Source of the DNA: Amycolatopsis albispora
GTDB lineage: Bacteria > Actinomycetota > Actinomycetes > Mycobacteriales > Pseudonocardiaceae
Length of the DNA: 64,000 bases
Direction of reading: 5' to 3'
Assembly (NCBI RefSeq): GCF_003312875.1
Contig: NZ_CP015163.1
Span: 6,510,001 to 6,574,000 of the forward strand
Shown: one piece after another, positions 46,401 through 54,555 of the stretch
Layout: each line of letters opens with the position of its first letter
Numbering within the stretch: position 1 is the first letter of the stretch
The notes under the pieces: model-generated
Database searches by the model: none
Seen by the model: the letters and a program-made list of their open reading frames with translations, nothing else
Told to the model about the DNA's origin: nothing
Translations under genes and position numbers: made by a program

Positions 46401-49400
46401 GTCGGCGACGGCGCGGTGGTCGTCCGGGGTGGCCTCGAAGTCCGAGTCGAACAGGTAGCCCTCGTCGGGCCGCCCGGTGTCCGGCTCCACCAGGTCGCCC
46501 AGCGGCCCCGGCTGCTCGGGGGTTTCCGGGGTTTCCGGGGCGTCGGTGTGCGGGGTGGCGTCCTGGCCGTGACCCGTGTCCGTGACGTCGGTGGTGTCGG
46601 CGGCGTGGTCCGGCGTCGGGCCGTCACCCTGGTGGTACGGCAGCGTCGCCACGCTCGACGGCGGGTTCGGCAGGTCCGCCAACCGGTTGTTCTGCGGATC
46701 GACCAGCGCCAGGCCGTGTTCGGTGTTGACCGCGGTGACCAGGTGGCTGACCACGCGCTTCGGCGAGTCCGGGTGGTTCGGATCGGTCGGCGTCTCGTAT
46801 TCGTAGGCCAGCACCGACCGCGAGCCGACCGGGCGCTCCGCCAGGTCGCTCAACGCCGAGTCGAAGTCGTTGTGCTGCTGCCACTCGCCGCCCAGCTTCT
46901 GCTGGACGTGGTTCAGGTTCCGCTCGTGGGTGACCTGGTCCGGCGGCACCGGGCCGGCGGTGGTGTCCGCGCCCTGCATGCGGCCTTCGAACGCGACCAC
47001 CGACTCCGCGGAGTTGGTCCGGTAGCCCTGTTCGAGCGCGTCCCAGCCGTGGAAGTTGATCGAGTTCACGCGCTGCGTCTCGGGCAGCGTGTCCATCAGG
47101 AAGCGGACCTGCTGCTCCGGCGAGTTCGCGGTGCCCGCGTGGATCGCGGGCACGCTCGGCGGATTGGTCGGCTGCGCGAGGCTGCCCCAGCCGTCGTCCG
47201 GCTCGCCGCGGTTCTCCGGCGGTTCGGGGGCGGGCTCGGGTTCGGGGGTGGTGTCCGGCGTGGGTTCCCCGCCACCGAGCAGGTCCCACATGGCGTTGTT
47301 GCGCGCCGGGGCCTCGGCCAGCTCGCGTGCCTGGTCGGCGCTGAGCTGGCGGCGCTCGTCCATCTTGTCGCGGACGGTGTCCGGGTCGAGGTAACGCGGG
47401 TCGTCGGGGCCGATCTCCTCGGCCTCGATGATCCAGGTGTTGCCGACCTTCTCGTTCCGCGTGACGAGCAGCTGGGTGCCCGGCTTGAACAGCACCTCGC
47501 CTTCGCGCTTCATGCCGAGCTGGTCGATGTCACGACCGGTCTTCGACTGGATGCGCAGCTCCACCTGACCGCCGAACTTGCTCTTCGGCATCGAGTCGGT
47601 GACCTTGCTGGAGCTGTTGAACTGGGTCTCGACCGCGATCTCGCCGACCTTGTACTGGGCGGCGAGCAGTTCGGCGGCGCGGCCCATCACGCCGACCTTG
47701 CGGGAGACCAGCCCCTCGTGCGGCGGCAGCTCGTTCAGCCCGGACGCGATCGCGTTGGCCTGGCGGACCGAATCCGCGAAGTTCTCGTCCTGGTTGCGGA
47801 GGGACTGGTTGAGCTGCTCGAAGACGTCGGGCCGGGTGTAGGTGTGGACCGCGTACACGCCGTCGTCCGACATGTGCGCGAACCGCGGGTTCTCGGCGCG
47901 CCGCTCGTAGGCCTCACGGCGGGACGTCTCGTGCGGGAGCTCGGCGTTGTTGTCGTGGCCGTCGGAGCGGAGCGTGTCCATCTGCGCGTCGGCCAGCGCC
48001 CGGATGTCCTCGGGACGGTTGCTGCGGAAGTCCGGATCCGTGACGTAGTCCTCGCGGATGCGGCCGTCGTCGGCGTCGCGCTGGGGGGCGTCCTGGTCGG
48101 GCGTCTTTTCCGGGGTCGGCTGCTCGGGCGGGCCCTGGTCGGCCTTGTCCTGTTCGGGCGCGCGCTGTTCCTGCTCCGGCGTGCGCTGGTCGGGCGCCTT
48201 CTCCGGCGTCGGCTGCTCGGGTGCCCGCTGCTCGGGAGCCGGGCCCTGCTCCGGGGTGCGCTGAGGCGTCTGTTCCGGGGCGCGCGGCGTCGGCGACTGC
48301 TGCGGGATGTCCGGCCGGGTGGCCGGCGGACCCTGCTGCTGCGACGGCACCTGGTTCGGCTCGAGCGACGGCTTCTGCCACGCGTTGAACGGCTGCGGCG
48401 GACCCTGCCGTCCGGGCGGCGGCCCCTGCGGCGGAAGCTGCCCACCGGGCCGCGGCCCCTGCGGCGGCATCGGCGGACGCCCACCCGGCCCAGGCTGCTG
48501 CGGCCCGCGCGGCGGCGGTCCCTGCTGGTAGCCCGCCTGCGGCGGACGTGGCGGCGGCGGTCCCTGAGGTGGTCCCTGTGGCGGGAACGGCGGACGCCCC
48601 TGCGGTGGCCGAGGCGGCTGCGGTTGCTGGGGCTGCTGGTGTTGTTGCGGTGGCCCCTGCCGCCCTGGTGGCGGCTGGTCGAGGTTGCCGCGCATCGGCT
48701 GGAACGGCCGTTGCGGCGGCGGGCCCTGACGCGGCCCCGCGGGACCCTGCTGCTGCGGAGGCGCACCCGGCGGACGCTGCCCCTGCGGACGTTGCGGCGG
48801 GCCGGGCTGCTGCGGCGGCTGCTGGCCACCGGGCCGCGGACCCTGCGGCGGGAAGGGTTGCTGACCACCCGGACGTCCACCGCCCGGTTGCTGGCCGCCA
48901 CCCTGCTGCATCGGCGGTGGCGGCGCGAAGCCACCACCACCCTGCTGCGCCGGCGGTGGTGTCATCGGTGGCGGCGCCCCCTGCGGCGGCCCGTCCTGAC
49001 GAGGCGTTCCCGGCGGCGGGAAGCCCCCGCCGGTGAAGCCCGCGGCGGCGACCGAGTCCTGGTTGCGCTGCTGCGGGCCGAACCCACCACCCTGCTGCGG
49101 GGGCGGGTTGTAGCCGCCACCACCGGGGTTGTTGCCGCCGCCACCCTGCTGGGGCGCCATGCCGTAGCCGCCGCCACCCTGCTGCTGCGGCGACATCCCA
49201 TACCCGCCACCAGACGACGACGGCGATCCACCCGACGGCGATCCACCAGAAGGAGAGCCGCCCGAAGGGGAACCTGCCGACGGCGCGCCACCGGCGGGAG
49301 CCCCACCAGCAGGTGCGCCGCCAGCCGGGGCGCCGCCGCTGGTGGCCGCTGCGCCCTGTTGCTGGGGTGCGCCTGATTGCTGCTGCTGGCCACCGTCACT

Positions 49401-51065
49401 GGCCGCAGCGGGCGAGTGCTGGGGCTGCGGCGCCGACGCGGGCGCCGGGGAGGAGGACTGCTGGCCCGCACCCGTGTCGGACCGCTCCATGGTGGCGGCG
49501 GACGCCTGCCCCACATGGTCGGACCGCCCACCCGGCGAAGGGTCACCGGAAGAAGAGCCACCGCCCGAAGACGACGAGCCACCACTCGACGAGGAATCGC
49601 CCGAGTACGACGAGCCCCCACCCGAAGTGGAGCCGCCCGCGGAAGAAGACGAGCCACCGGAAGAGTCGCCGCCCGACGAGCCTCCCGAGGAAGAGCCGCC
49701 GGAGGGCGATCCGCCCGAAGAAGAGCCTGCCGAGGACGAGCCCCCAGCAGAGGAGCCACCCGACGAAGAGTCACTCGAGGACGAGCCGTTCGACGAAGAG
49801 CCGCCGCCCGAGGTGGAGTCGCCCGACGAGCCGTTCGAGGAACTCCCCGACGATGAGCCGCCCGAGGACGAGCCTCCCGAAGAGGAACCTCCCGAAGACG
49901 AGTCCCCCGAAGAGGAACCGCCCGAAGACCCGCCGGAGGACGAGTCCCCCGAGGAACCGCCCGAAGAGCCCCCGGAAGACGAGTCCCCCGAGGAACCGCC
50001 GGAGGAGCCCCCGGAAGAAGAGTCCCCAGAAGAGCCGCCCGAAGAGCCGCCGCTGGAGGAAGAGCCGTTAGAAGAGCCGCTGTTCGGGGTGTCGACGTCC
50101 GGAGCGTCCACATCGGGTGCGTTCGCCGCGCGGATTCCGTCGATGTTGCCCTTGGCGCCACCCGCGGCGCCTTCGGTGGCCCCGCCCGACGCACCCATCA
50201 GCACGTCCGAGGCGCTCAGGTTCCCCAGTTCCCCGGTGACCGCCGCCTCGCCGATGGTGGTCGCGGCGCCTTCGACCGCGCCGCGGGTCGCGCCCCGGAT
50301 GGCGCCGTCGGCGATCTGCCCGCCGACGCTGTCCGAAACCCCGCGCGTGGCCCCCTTCGGGATCGCCTCGCTGGCCGCGCCGACCACACCTTCGACCGCA
50401 CCGCCGATCGCCGCGTCCGAGGTCTTGCCCCAGTCCCACGACTTCCGGTCGCCGCTGGCCATCTGCAGCCCCTGGATACCGGCGTCCAGCGCCACCCCGG
50501 TGGCCACGTTGATCAGGACCTCTTTGAGGACCCGCTTGAGCACTTCCTGCGCGATCTTCTTGAAGCCCTGCTGCATCAGCTTCTGCAGCAGCTGCCGGAA
50601 GATCATCTGCACGGTCATCCGGGTGGCGATCTGCGCGGGCACGATGCCCGCGGTCGACCCGCCGAAGGTGACCGCCGCCGCCGCGATCATGCTCGCGATC
50701 GAGATCGCCAGCATGATCAGCGAAGCGATGATCATGTACTTCGTGTACTCGACGTCCAGCGCGGTCGCGTCACACGAGTCGCCGAGTGCCTGGCACGCCT
50801 CGGCCAGCGACTTGAAGTACGCCTCGTCGCCCTCGACGAACTTCTTCCACGCCTCGGCGAACTTCTCGGCGCCCTCACCGGTCCACGCGCTGAGCACCTC
50901 GTCGGCGCCCTTGGTGCCGATCTCGGCGGCGGGATTGATCGCCTTCGCCGCCATGTGCCACGCGTCGCGGAGGTTCCGCAGCTTGTCCTCGTCGCCCTCG
51001 GGCCAACTTTCCCCGACGACGATGGGCAGCAGCCACTTGACCTCGTCGGGCATCTCCATACCCAC
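43446..51065 (-). CDS. Giant WXG-headed polymorphic effector: ART, papain, ART, papain, RelA/SpoT
   Basis: 2,539 residues. 1-110: CpnT-like WXG head (WLLPIVVGESWPEGDEDKLRNL). 108-135: hydrophobic helix. 330-510: Ser/Gly repeats. 510-1000: Gln/Pro/Gly-rich linker. 1001-1250: ART fold with R1122, SSS 1151-1153 and E1188-G-E1190. 1293-1480: papain-like domain with S1352 where Cys is expected, H1441, D1456. 1527-1780: second ART with R1642, SAS 1673-1675, E1711-G-E1713. 1845-2025: papain-like domain with intact C1903, H1985, D2000. 2340-2480: RelA/SpoT synthetase-like domain with R2359, D2384, SGYRD near 2431 and E2453. Expected to be exported by a type VII system. The start is GTG 51065, or ATG 51059. 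Confidence 0.8.
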   Translation of the reverse strand: MGMEMPDEVKWLLPIVVGESWPEGDEDKLRNLRDAWHMAAKAINPAAEIGTKGADEVLSAWTGEGAEKFAEAWKKFVEGDEAYFKSLAEACQALGDSCDATALDVEYTKYMIIASLIMLAISIASMIAAAAVTFGGSTAGIVPAQIATRMTVQMIFRQLLQKLMQQGFKKIAQEVLKRVLKEVLINVATGVALDAGIQGLQMASGDRKSWDWGKTSDAAIGGAVEGVVGAASEAIPKGATRGVSDSVGGQIADGAIRGATRGAVEGAATTIGEAAVTGELGNLSASDVLMGASGGATEGAAGGAKGNIDGIRAANAPDVDAPDVDTPNSGSSNGSSSSGGSSGGSSGDSSSGGSSGGSSGDSSSGGSSGGSSGDSSSGGSSGGSSSGDSSSGGSSSGGSSSGGSSSGSSSNGSSGDSTSGGGSSSNGSSSSDSSSGGSSAGGSSSAGSSSGGSPSGGSSSGGSSGGDSSGGSSSSAGGSTSGGGSSYSGDSSSSGGSSSSGGGSSSGDPSPGGRSDHVGQASAATMERSDTGAGQQSSSPAPASAPQPQHSPAAASDGGQQQQSGAPQQQGAAATSGGAPAGGAPAGGAPAGGAPSAGSPSGGSPSGGSPSGGSPSSSGGGYGMSPQQQGGGGYGMAPQQGGGGNNPGGGGYNPPPQQGGGFGPQQRNQDSVAAAGFTGGGFPPPGTPRQDGPPQGAPPPMTPPPAQQGGGGFAPPPPMQQGGGQQPGGGRPGGQQPFPPQGPRPGGQQPPQQPGPPQRPQGQRPPGAPPQQQGPAGPRQGPPPQRPFQPMRGNLDQPPPGRQGPPQQHQQPQQPQPPRPPQGRPPFPPQGPPQGPPPPRPPQAGYQQGPPPRGPQQPGPGGRPPMPPQGPRPGGQLPPQGPPPGRQGPPQPFNAWQKPSLEPNQVPSQQQGPPATRPDIPQQSPTPRAPEQTPQRTPEQGPAPEQRAPEQPTPEKAPDQRTPEQEQRAPEQDKADQGPPEQPTPEKTPDQDAPQRDADDGRIREDYVTDPDFRSNRPEDIRALADAQMDTLRSDGHDNNAELPHETSRREAYERRAENPRFAHMSDDGVYAVHTYTRPDVFEQLNQSLRNQDENFADSVRQANAIASGLNELPPHEGLVSRKVGVMGRAAELLAAQYKVGEIAVETQFNSSSKVTDSMPKSKFGGQVELRIQSKTGRDIDQLGMKREGEVLFKPGTQLLVTRNEKVGNTWIIEAEEIGPDDPRYLDPDTVRDKMDERRQLSADQARELAEAPARNNAMWDLLGGGEPTPDTTPEPEPAPEPPENRGEPDDGWGSLAQPTNPPSVPAIHAGTANSPEQQVRFLMDTLPETQRVNSINFHGWDALEQGYRTNSAESVVAFEGRMQGADTTAGPVPPDQVTHERNLNHVQQKLGGEWQQHNDFDSALSDLAERPVGSRSVLAYEYETPTDPNHPDSPKRVVSHLVTAVNTEHGLALVDPQNNRLADLPNPPSSVATLPYHQGDGPTPDHAADTTDVTDTGHGQDATPHTDAPETPETPEQPGPLGDLVEPDTGRPDEGYLFDSDFEATPDDHRAVADAFQGDGRHESVQADAVKARNENPQYARLSDEDATVIRGYTGHDFYSTANAAHREGPGHPAFDTAQQQVRALVGALNKIEPTPGELIRGLNFDGDPVKLQQFRDQYPVGQTAVETAPVSASKKLSPDQRTKFGPDVEMHIDSKTFRDVEQLSQNRAEGESLGKPATQLYVHENRMITDPVTGREKLYIRAEEIVEGDPRWVDRDTAEQKMAERREQCAANERENAARAQSAPSPFDGLTTLNPPPEGSTPSPSPQRDIADALNGNDEGGYAGADQGPDGPAMDSSQVGDHDWAPLARATNPPSEPAIHADTANPNQQAKYIAERHPEMAGVNPNFYSPDAFANGYQTNCTRGMVAHALRLGGIDAEAGRLLPQDMASMGTLDYVRENLGGGDWRSHGDYDDVIRTMRDQPIGSRAVIAVQYRGDDGNVYGHVAEVVHTKEGVAFIDPQSNSLMSLPHPPVDLKTMPFDPAKAVELHNEKQQAKTDTDTTASADTTQPVPSPSPSPSPKPDAPVDPRIAFQKPDAPVDPRIAFRQDPPGAGLPPRSGYEVRPSRIGPDGRPVPSVSHTVPDLTPAADRGYGMAEPPRQDSTPGHDPTPEHESPLPTREEIQAYLESDRMQQAIREGNEITARDPEATVKVNGQQLPIGDAIRAMMLDSATGPTVARIMQETPFLENSLTRRPQTLCNVLRYEGAVEVLESCVREVRDYSGGPAELADSYKADPKPAPSDLTPEQARLSAEGFEEIKQVRPKDLRQPGFDESRKDDPDYRREYLDSLYEGWDEKNTMLREFAERIAGDAEGVKVKSREVPKSKVRAMDKIAGYDGHADKLNDLVGSIVQYQTVDQAYEGLAKVLEESRRPGSKIRVVDFSDRFVKPQKSGYRDLQMNVRLDLGDGNYHIAELRLHVKAIDDVAAYEHALYEVLRDFQAVANEDPSRPVGADGDRELTPEERAMIGSILNEERIRFGEAFRLAGGSETEPRNYTRRIE

Positions 51066-51068
51066 GGG

Positions 51069-51407
51069 TCAGACGCCTCCGCCCTCTTTCAGCACACCGC
51101 GGACCGTTTCGTCGGCGCCTTCCATGCTCTGCACGGCGGTTTCGACGTTCGTTTTGAGCGCGCGGATCCCTTCGACGATCGAAGTGAACGCTTTCACCGA
51201 TCCTTCGGCGCCGGGCACGTAGTCCTTGGCGAACTCCTGCCCCGACTCGTCGTCACCCCAGCACTCGCCTTCGGCGGCCAGCGCGTCGGCGAGCGCCTTG
51301 CCCGCTTCCTCGAGCTGGTCCGCGCAGATGTTCAGCTTTCCCGCGGCGGAGGTGGCCGCATCCGGATCGAGTGTGAAGCCCTGGCCCCCGGCTCCCCCCG
51401 CGGACAT
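51069..51407 (-). CDS. WXG100 family protein
   Basis: 112 residues, helical hairpin. The WXG-type turn is WGDDESG at about residue 50 (W-G-D rather than W-x-G). Heptad-like Ala/Leu helices lie on both sides. Proteins of this family are type VII secretion substrates or partners. Its ATG shares a base with the upstream stop (TGATG) and it ends 3 bp before the giant effector, so they are probably made together and may form a secreted pair. Confidence 0.82.
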   Translation of the reverse strand: MSAGGAGGQGFTLDPDAATSAAGKLNICADQLEEAGKALADALAAEGECWGDDESGQEFAKDYVPGAEGSVKAFTSIVEGIRALKTNVETAVQSMEGADETVRGVLKEGGGV

Positions 51408-52072
51408 CAGCGGTTCCCCCGGGTGAGCCAGCTGTCCGGCGGCTCTTCCTCATCCTCGACCGGCGCCGGTCGCGCGCGGCGCGTGGTCGGCTTGGGCTGC
51501 GGCATCGAAGGCTTCGCGGCCGGTGGTGGTGGCGGTGGCGGTGGTGCCGCCGCTGGCGGCGGCGGGGCCGCCTGCTGCTGGCGGTTCTGGAAGATCGAGC
51601 CCTCCTCCTCGAAGGACTCCGGCCGCGGTGGGGCTTCCGGCTCCGGCGGCGGTGAGAAGTCCGGAATGGCCGGCACCAGCCCGGCCAGCGAAGGCGCGTC
51701 CTCGAACAGCTCGGTCAGGTCCGGCATGCCCTCGGTCAGCGGCGACATCAGGTCCGCGACCTGCTGCTTGACCTGCAGCCCGCCGGTGCGCACCACTTCC
51801 AGCACCGACGCGGCGAGCGCGGCCGGACCGCCGCTGCGCTCGAACGCGGTCGGCGCGAAGTCCAGTTTGCTCAGCACGCCGTTGGCGTCGATGGTGGCGC
51901 GGACCAGGCCGTCCTTGGAGGTGACCGTCGCCGACGCCTCGGCGGCCGCGGCCTGCGCCTCGCGCAGCTGCTCGGTCTGCCGGTTGAACTGCTCCAGCAG
52001 GCCGTCGACCCGGTCCTTCATGGCGGCGTTGCGCGCCTCGAGCCGGGCTCGATCGTCCCCTGGCGTGGTCAC
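51407..52072 (-). CDS. YbaB/EbfC-like protein with Pro-rich tail
   Basis: 221 residues from GTG 52072 (GGGGG upstream). The N-terminal ~110 residues fit the YbaB/EbfC fold (MKDRVDGLLEQFNRQTEQLREA, SKDGLVRATIDANGVLSKLDF). A Pro/Ala/Glu-rich disordered tail follows, including a run of Pro. YbaB-like proteins accompany WXG100 genes in actinobacterial type VII loci (EspL is an example) and may act as chaperone or regulator. It is the first gene of the island. Confidence 0.78.
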   Translation of the reverse strand: MTTPGDDRARLEARNAAMKDRVDGLLEQFNRQTEQLREAQAAAAEASATVTSKDGLVRATIDANGVLSKLDFAPTAFERSGGPAALAASVLEVVRTGGLQVKQQVADLMSPLTEGMPDLTELFEDAPSLAGLVPAIPDFSPPPEPEAPPRPESFEEEGSIFQNRQQQAAPPPPAAAPPPPPPPPAAKPSMPQPKPTTRRARPAPVEDEEEPPDSWLTRGNR

Positions 52073-52409
52073 AGTGCCCCCGAAATCAAGCGAAAAGATG
52101 TGCTGGCGCCACCCTAGTGGTTGCCCTAGGCCGGTACGGGCAGGTCCAGTCAACCGGGTCCGATCATTCGCTTGTGCTAATCAAGGCGGCCCGGCGGGGC
52201 CGGGGGCGATACCCGAGTTGGTCGGCCGGCGCACTTTGGTCGCCTCTCGGCGGCTAGGCGCAGTGTGGCTCCAGCCGGACGGTATTCCACAAAGGCGGTT
52301 CTTCAGTGAGCCCGGGGGACACGGAAGTGCGCCGACCACTGGGCTCAACGGGCGGATGGCCGTTCTTGTTCCCGCGTCCGCCCACCTGCTGCCCCGCGGG
52401 AGTGGGATC
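52073..52409. promoter_or_regulatory. Divergent promoter region, island / yqgE
   Basis: This 337-bp non-coding region lies between divergent genes. For the minus strand a candidate -35 TTGACT (52153-52148) and -10-like TAGGGC (52128-52123) stand 19 bp apart. A second TAGGGT lies at 52116-52111. The spacing is long, so this is tentative. The region must hold the promoter for the whole 20.7-kb island if it is one operon. No plus-strand promoter can be placed. Confidence 0.4.
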
Positions 52410-52991
52410 ATGGGCGGCGTGCGAGCGGACGCCGAGGTGGAACCGGGATCGTTGCTGGTCGCTGCCCCCACCATGTTCGACCCCAATTTCCGGCGGACCG
52501 TGGTGTTCGTCATCGACCACCGCGAAGAGGGCACGCTCGGTGTGGTGCTGAACCGGCCGAGCGAGGTGCCGGTGGACGACGTGCTGCCGGTCTGGGGCAG
52601 GCACGTGGTGGAGCCGCAGGCGGTTTTTGTCGGCGGCCCGGTGGAGAAGAAAACGGCGTTGTGCCTGGCCGCGCTGCGCACCGGGCAGGACGCGGCGAGC
52701 GTGCCGGGTGTGATCGCGGTGCGCGGCCCGGTGGCGCTGGTCGACCTGGACGCCGACCCGGACACGCTGGTGCCGCGGGTGCGCGGGCTGCGCGTGTTCG
52801 CCGGGTACGCGGGCTGGGATTCGGGGCAGCTGGCCGGGGAGATCGCCCGTGGTGACTGGCTGATCGTGCCCGCGCTGCCCAGTGACGTGCTGGCCACGCC
52901 GAACCGCGACCTGTGGGGTCAGGTGCTGCGGCGGCAGGGCGTGCCGACCGCGCTACTGGCTACGCACCCTGGGGATTTGCAGCGGAACTGA
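52410..52991 (+). CDS. YqgE/AlgH family protein
   Basis: 193 residues from ATG 52410 (GGGAG upstream). It contains the family hallmarks GSLLVAAPTMFDPNFRRTVVFVIDH, GTLGVVLNRPS, FVGGPV and FAGYAGWDSGQLAGEI. It is the Rv0038 equivalent; the molecular function of the family is not settled. Synteny with leuS is conserved. Confidence 0.93.
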   Translation: MGGVRADAEVEPGSLLVAAPTMFDPNFRRTVVFVIDHREEGTLGVVLNRPSEVPVDDVLPVWGRHVVEPQAVFVGGPVEKKTALCLAALRTGQDAASVPGVIAVRGPVALVDLDADPDTLVPRVRGLRVFAGYAGWDSGQLAGEIARGDWLIVPALPSDVLATPNRDLWGQVLRRQGVPTALLATHPGDLQRN

Positions 52992-53451
52992 ACGCGCCGC
53001 AGCCACCGGCACCGCACGCGCAACCGGAACAACCGGACGGCGCGGGAGCGGGCTCCGGCACGGCCAGCGCGGCCCGGTTGCCGAGCACGCCACCCGCCGC
53101 GAGCAGGACCAGCGTGCCGACCACGCCGACCACCGCGGCGATGATCACCCCGCCGACGGTCGGCATGAACAACGCGGCGATCCCGGAGAGCACGCCGATC
53201 GCGCCACCGGCCATGGTCGGCAGGCCGGCCACCTTGTTGCCGACGCGGAAGGCCTCGTCGCTGCGCTGGGTGGCGGCGGTGCGCACGCCCGCGCCGCGTT
53301 CCCTGGGCAGGCGCTCACGCCAGCCGAGGACTCCGCCCCAGCCGACCAGGACACCGAAGACGATGGGGATCAGCGCGACTACCAGCACGGCACCGAGTTT
53401 AAGCGTGATGACCCGGCAACCTGCCGGACACCCTGATCCGCTGTGCTGCAC
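52960..53451 (-). CDS. SdpI-like membrane protein with Cys-rich tail
   Basis: 163 residues from GTG 53451. Three membrane segments are visible, with a SdpI-like motif between the first two (RSDEAFRVGNKVAGLPTMAGG). The C-terminus is Cys-rich (SGCSGCACGAGGCGAF). It corresponds in position to Rv0039c. It overlaps the 3' end of yqgE by 32 bp, and its proposed start is 4 bp from the divergent esterase start, so the true start may be further in, e.g. GTG 53388. Confidence 0.65.
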   Translation of the reverse strand: MQHSGSGCPAGCRVITLKLGAVLVVALIPIVFGVLVGWGGVLGWRERLPRERGAGVRTAATQRSDEAFRVGNKVAGLPTMAGGAIGVLSGIAALFMPTVGGVIIAAVVGVVGTLVLLAAGGVLGNRAALAVPEPAPAPSGCSGCACGAGGCGAFSSAANPQGA

Positions 53452-53454
53452 GCC

Positions 53455-54471
53455 ATGCTCAAGCGCCTGTTCGGCACCGCGCTCGCGGCCGCCGTCACCC
53501 TGTCACTGATCACCCCGGCCGCCCACGCCGGCCAGCGGGTCCGCCTGGTCGGCGAGCAGATCGTGCCGCACGGCCTGGTCTTCGACGGCACCACCGTCGG
53601 CGGCCTGTCCAGCATCGACCGCGACCCGCGCACCGGCGAATACGTGCTGATCAGCGACGACCGGGTGAACGCCCGCTTCTACACCGCCAAGCTCGACCCG
53701 GCGGGCTCGTTCGAGATCACCGGCGTGCACCCCTTCAAGCGCCCCGACGGCACCATTTACCCACCACAGGGCGTGGACCCCGAGGAGCTGCGGGTCGACC
53801 CGTGGCTGGGCACCTACTACTGGTCGCAGGAGGGTGACCGCACGCCGACCGTGCTGCTGGACCCGTCGGTCCGCGAGGCCCGGCGTGACGGTTCTCACCT
53901 GCGCGAACTGCCCCTGCCCGAGGACGTGAAGATGCGGCCGGAGTCGGGGCCGCGGCAGAACTACGGTCCGGAGGGCATGACCTTCGCCGCGCACGGCGCC
54001 CTGGTGGTGACCGCGTTCGAAGGCCCGCTGCTGCAGGACGGCCCGGAGGCCACCACCGAGCGCGGCGCCGTCTCGCGGATCCTGGTGCAGGGCCGCTACG
54101 GCCCGGTGTTCGCGCAGTACCGCTACCAGCAGGAGCCGATCTTCGCGGCGTCGAACCCGCCGGGCGCGTTCGCCAACAACGGCGTCACCTCGATCCTGGC
54201 CGCCGAGCACAACCGGTTCCTGGTGATGGAGCGCTCGTTCGTCACCGGGGTCGGCAACAAGGTGCGCATCTTCGAGATCGACCTGGCCAAGCCGGGCAAG
54301 AAGAAGCTGGTGACCGACCTGTCCGCGCTCGGGTTGTCCACTGTGGACAACGTGGAGGGGATGGCATGGGGCCCGCGGCTGCCGTCCGGGGAACGCAGCC
54401 TGGTCCTCGTCAGCGACAACAACTTCTCCGCCACCCAGGTCACCCAGGTGATCACCCTCGCGCTGCGCTGA
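53455..54471 (+). CDS. Secreted phytase-like esterase
   Basis: 338 residues from ATG 53455. A signal peptide ends near PAAHA (residue 25). The remainder matches the 'esterase-like activity of phytase' family: [30 protein letters not shown], the central [16 protein letters not shown] and C-terminal [11 protein letters not shown] and LVLVSDNNF, a beta-propeller-type fold. It is exported; the substrate is unknown. Choosing ATG 53455 rather than GTG 53443 gives a standard signal peptide. Confidence 0.85.
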   Translation: MLKRLFGTALAAAVTLSLITPAAHAGQRVRLVGEQIVPHGLVFDGTTVGGLSSIDRDPRTGEYVLISDDRVNARFYTAKLDPAGSFEITGVHPFKRPDGTIYPPQGVDPEELRVDPWLGTYYWSQEGDRTPTVLLDPSVREARRDGSHLRELPLPEDVKMRPESGPRQNYGPEGMTFAAHGALVVTAFEGPLLQDGPEATTERGAVSRILVQGRYGPVFAQYRYQQEPIFAASNPPGAFANNGVTSILAAEHNRFLVMERSFVTGVGNKVRIFEIDLAKPGKKKLVTDLSALGLSTVDNVEGMAWGPRLPSGERSLVLVSDNNFSATQVTQVITLALR

Positions 54472-54503
54472 CGGGCGGGCGCAAACGCGCTGGCCATGGC
54501 GGC

Positions 54504-54509
54504 TATCAT
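54504..54509 (+). promoter_or_regulatory. Candidate -10 for leuS leader
   Basis: TATCAT ends seven bases before the leader-peptide ATG at 54517. If used, the transcript would begin at or close to the ATG, making the leader ORF leaderless. No good -35 is seen. Confidence 0.4.
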
Positions 54510-54516
54510 GGTGGGC

Positions 54517-54555
54517 ATGAACACGGCTCGGCTGCTTCTTGGCCTGCCGCGCTGA
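54517..54555 (+). CDS. leuS leader peptide
   Basis: The 12-codon [15 protein letters not shown] has four Leu codons, three in a row (CTG CTT CTT). It lies 90 bp before leuS and is followed by two hairpins, the second terminator-like. This is the layout of ribosome-mediated transcription attenuation: stalling at Leu codons when charged tRNA-Leu is scarce would favour leuS expression. Too short for standard gene finders; supported by codon content and position. Confidence 0.75.
   Translation: MNTARLLLGLPR

Noticed and set aside
49065..50080. Repeat array that might suggest a CRISPR
   Set aside because: The repeats are short, in frame, without regular spacers, and encode a Ser/Gly linker.
49342..51222. 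An acidic Glu/Pro repeat protein on the plus strand
   Set aside because: It is the complement of the Ser/Gly codon repeats in the effector. The frame has no ribosome site or domain, and the opposite strand carries the CpnT-like head.
50955..52409. N-terminal extension of the yqgE frame
   Set aside because: The upstream part is antisense to the WXG100 and YbaB-like genes. ATG 52410 has a ribosome site and gives the standard YqgE length.
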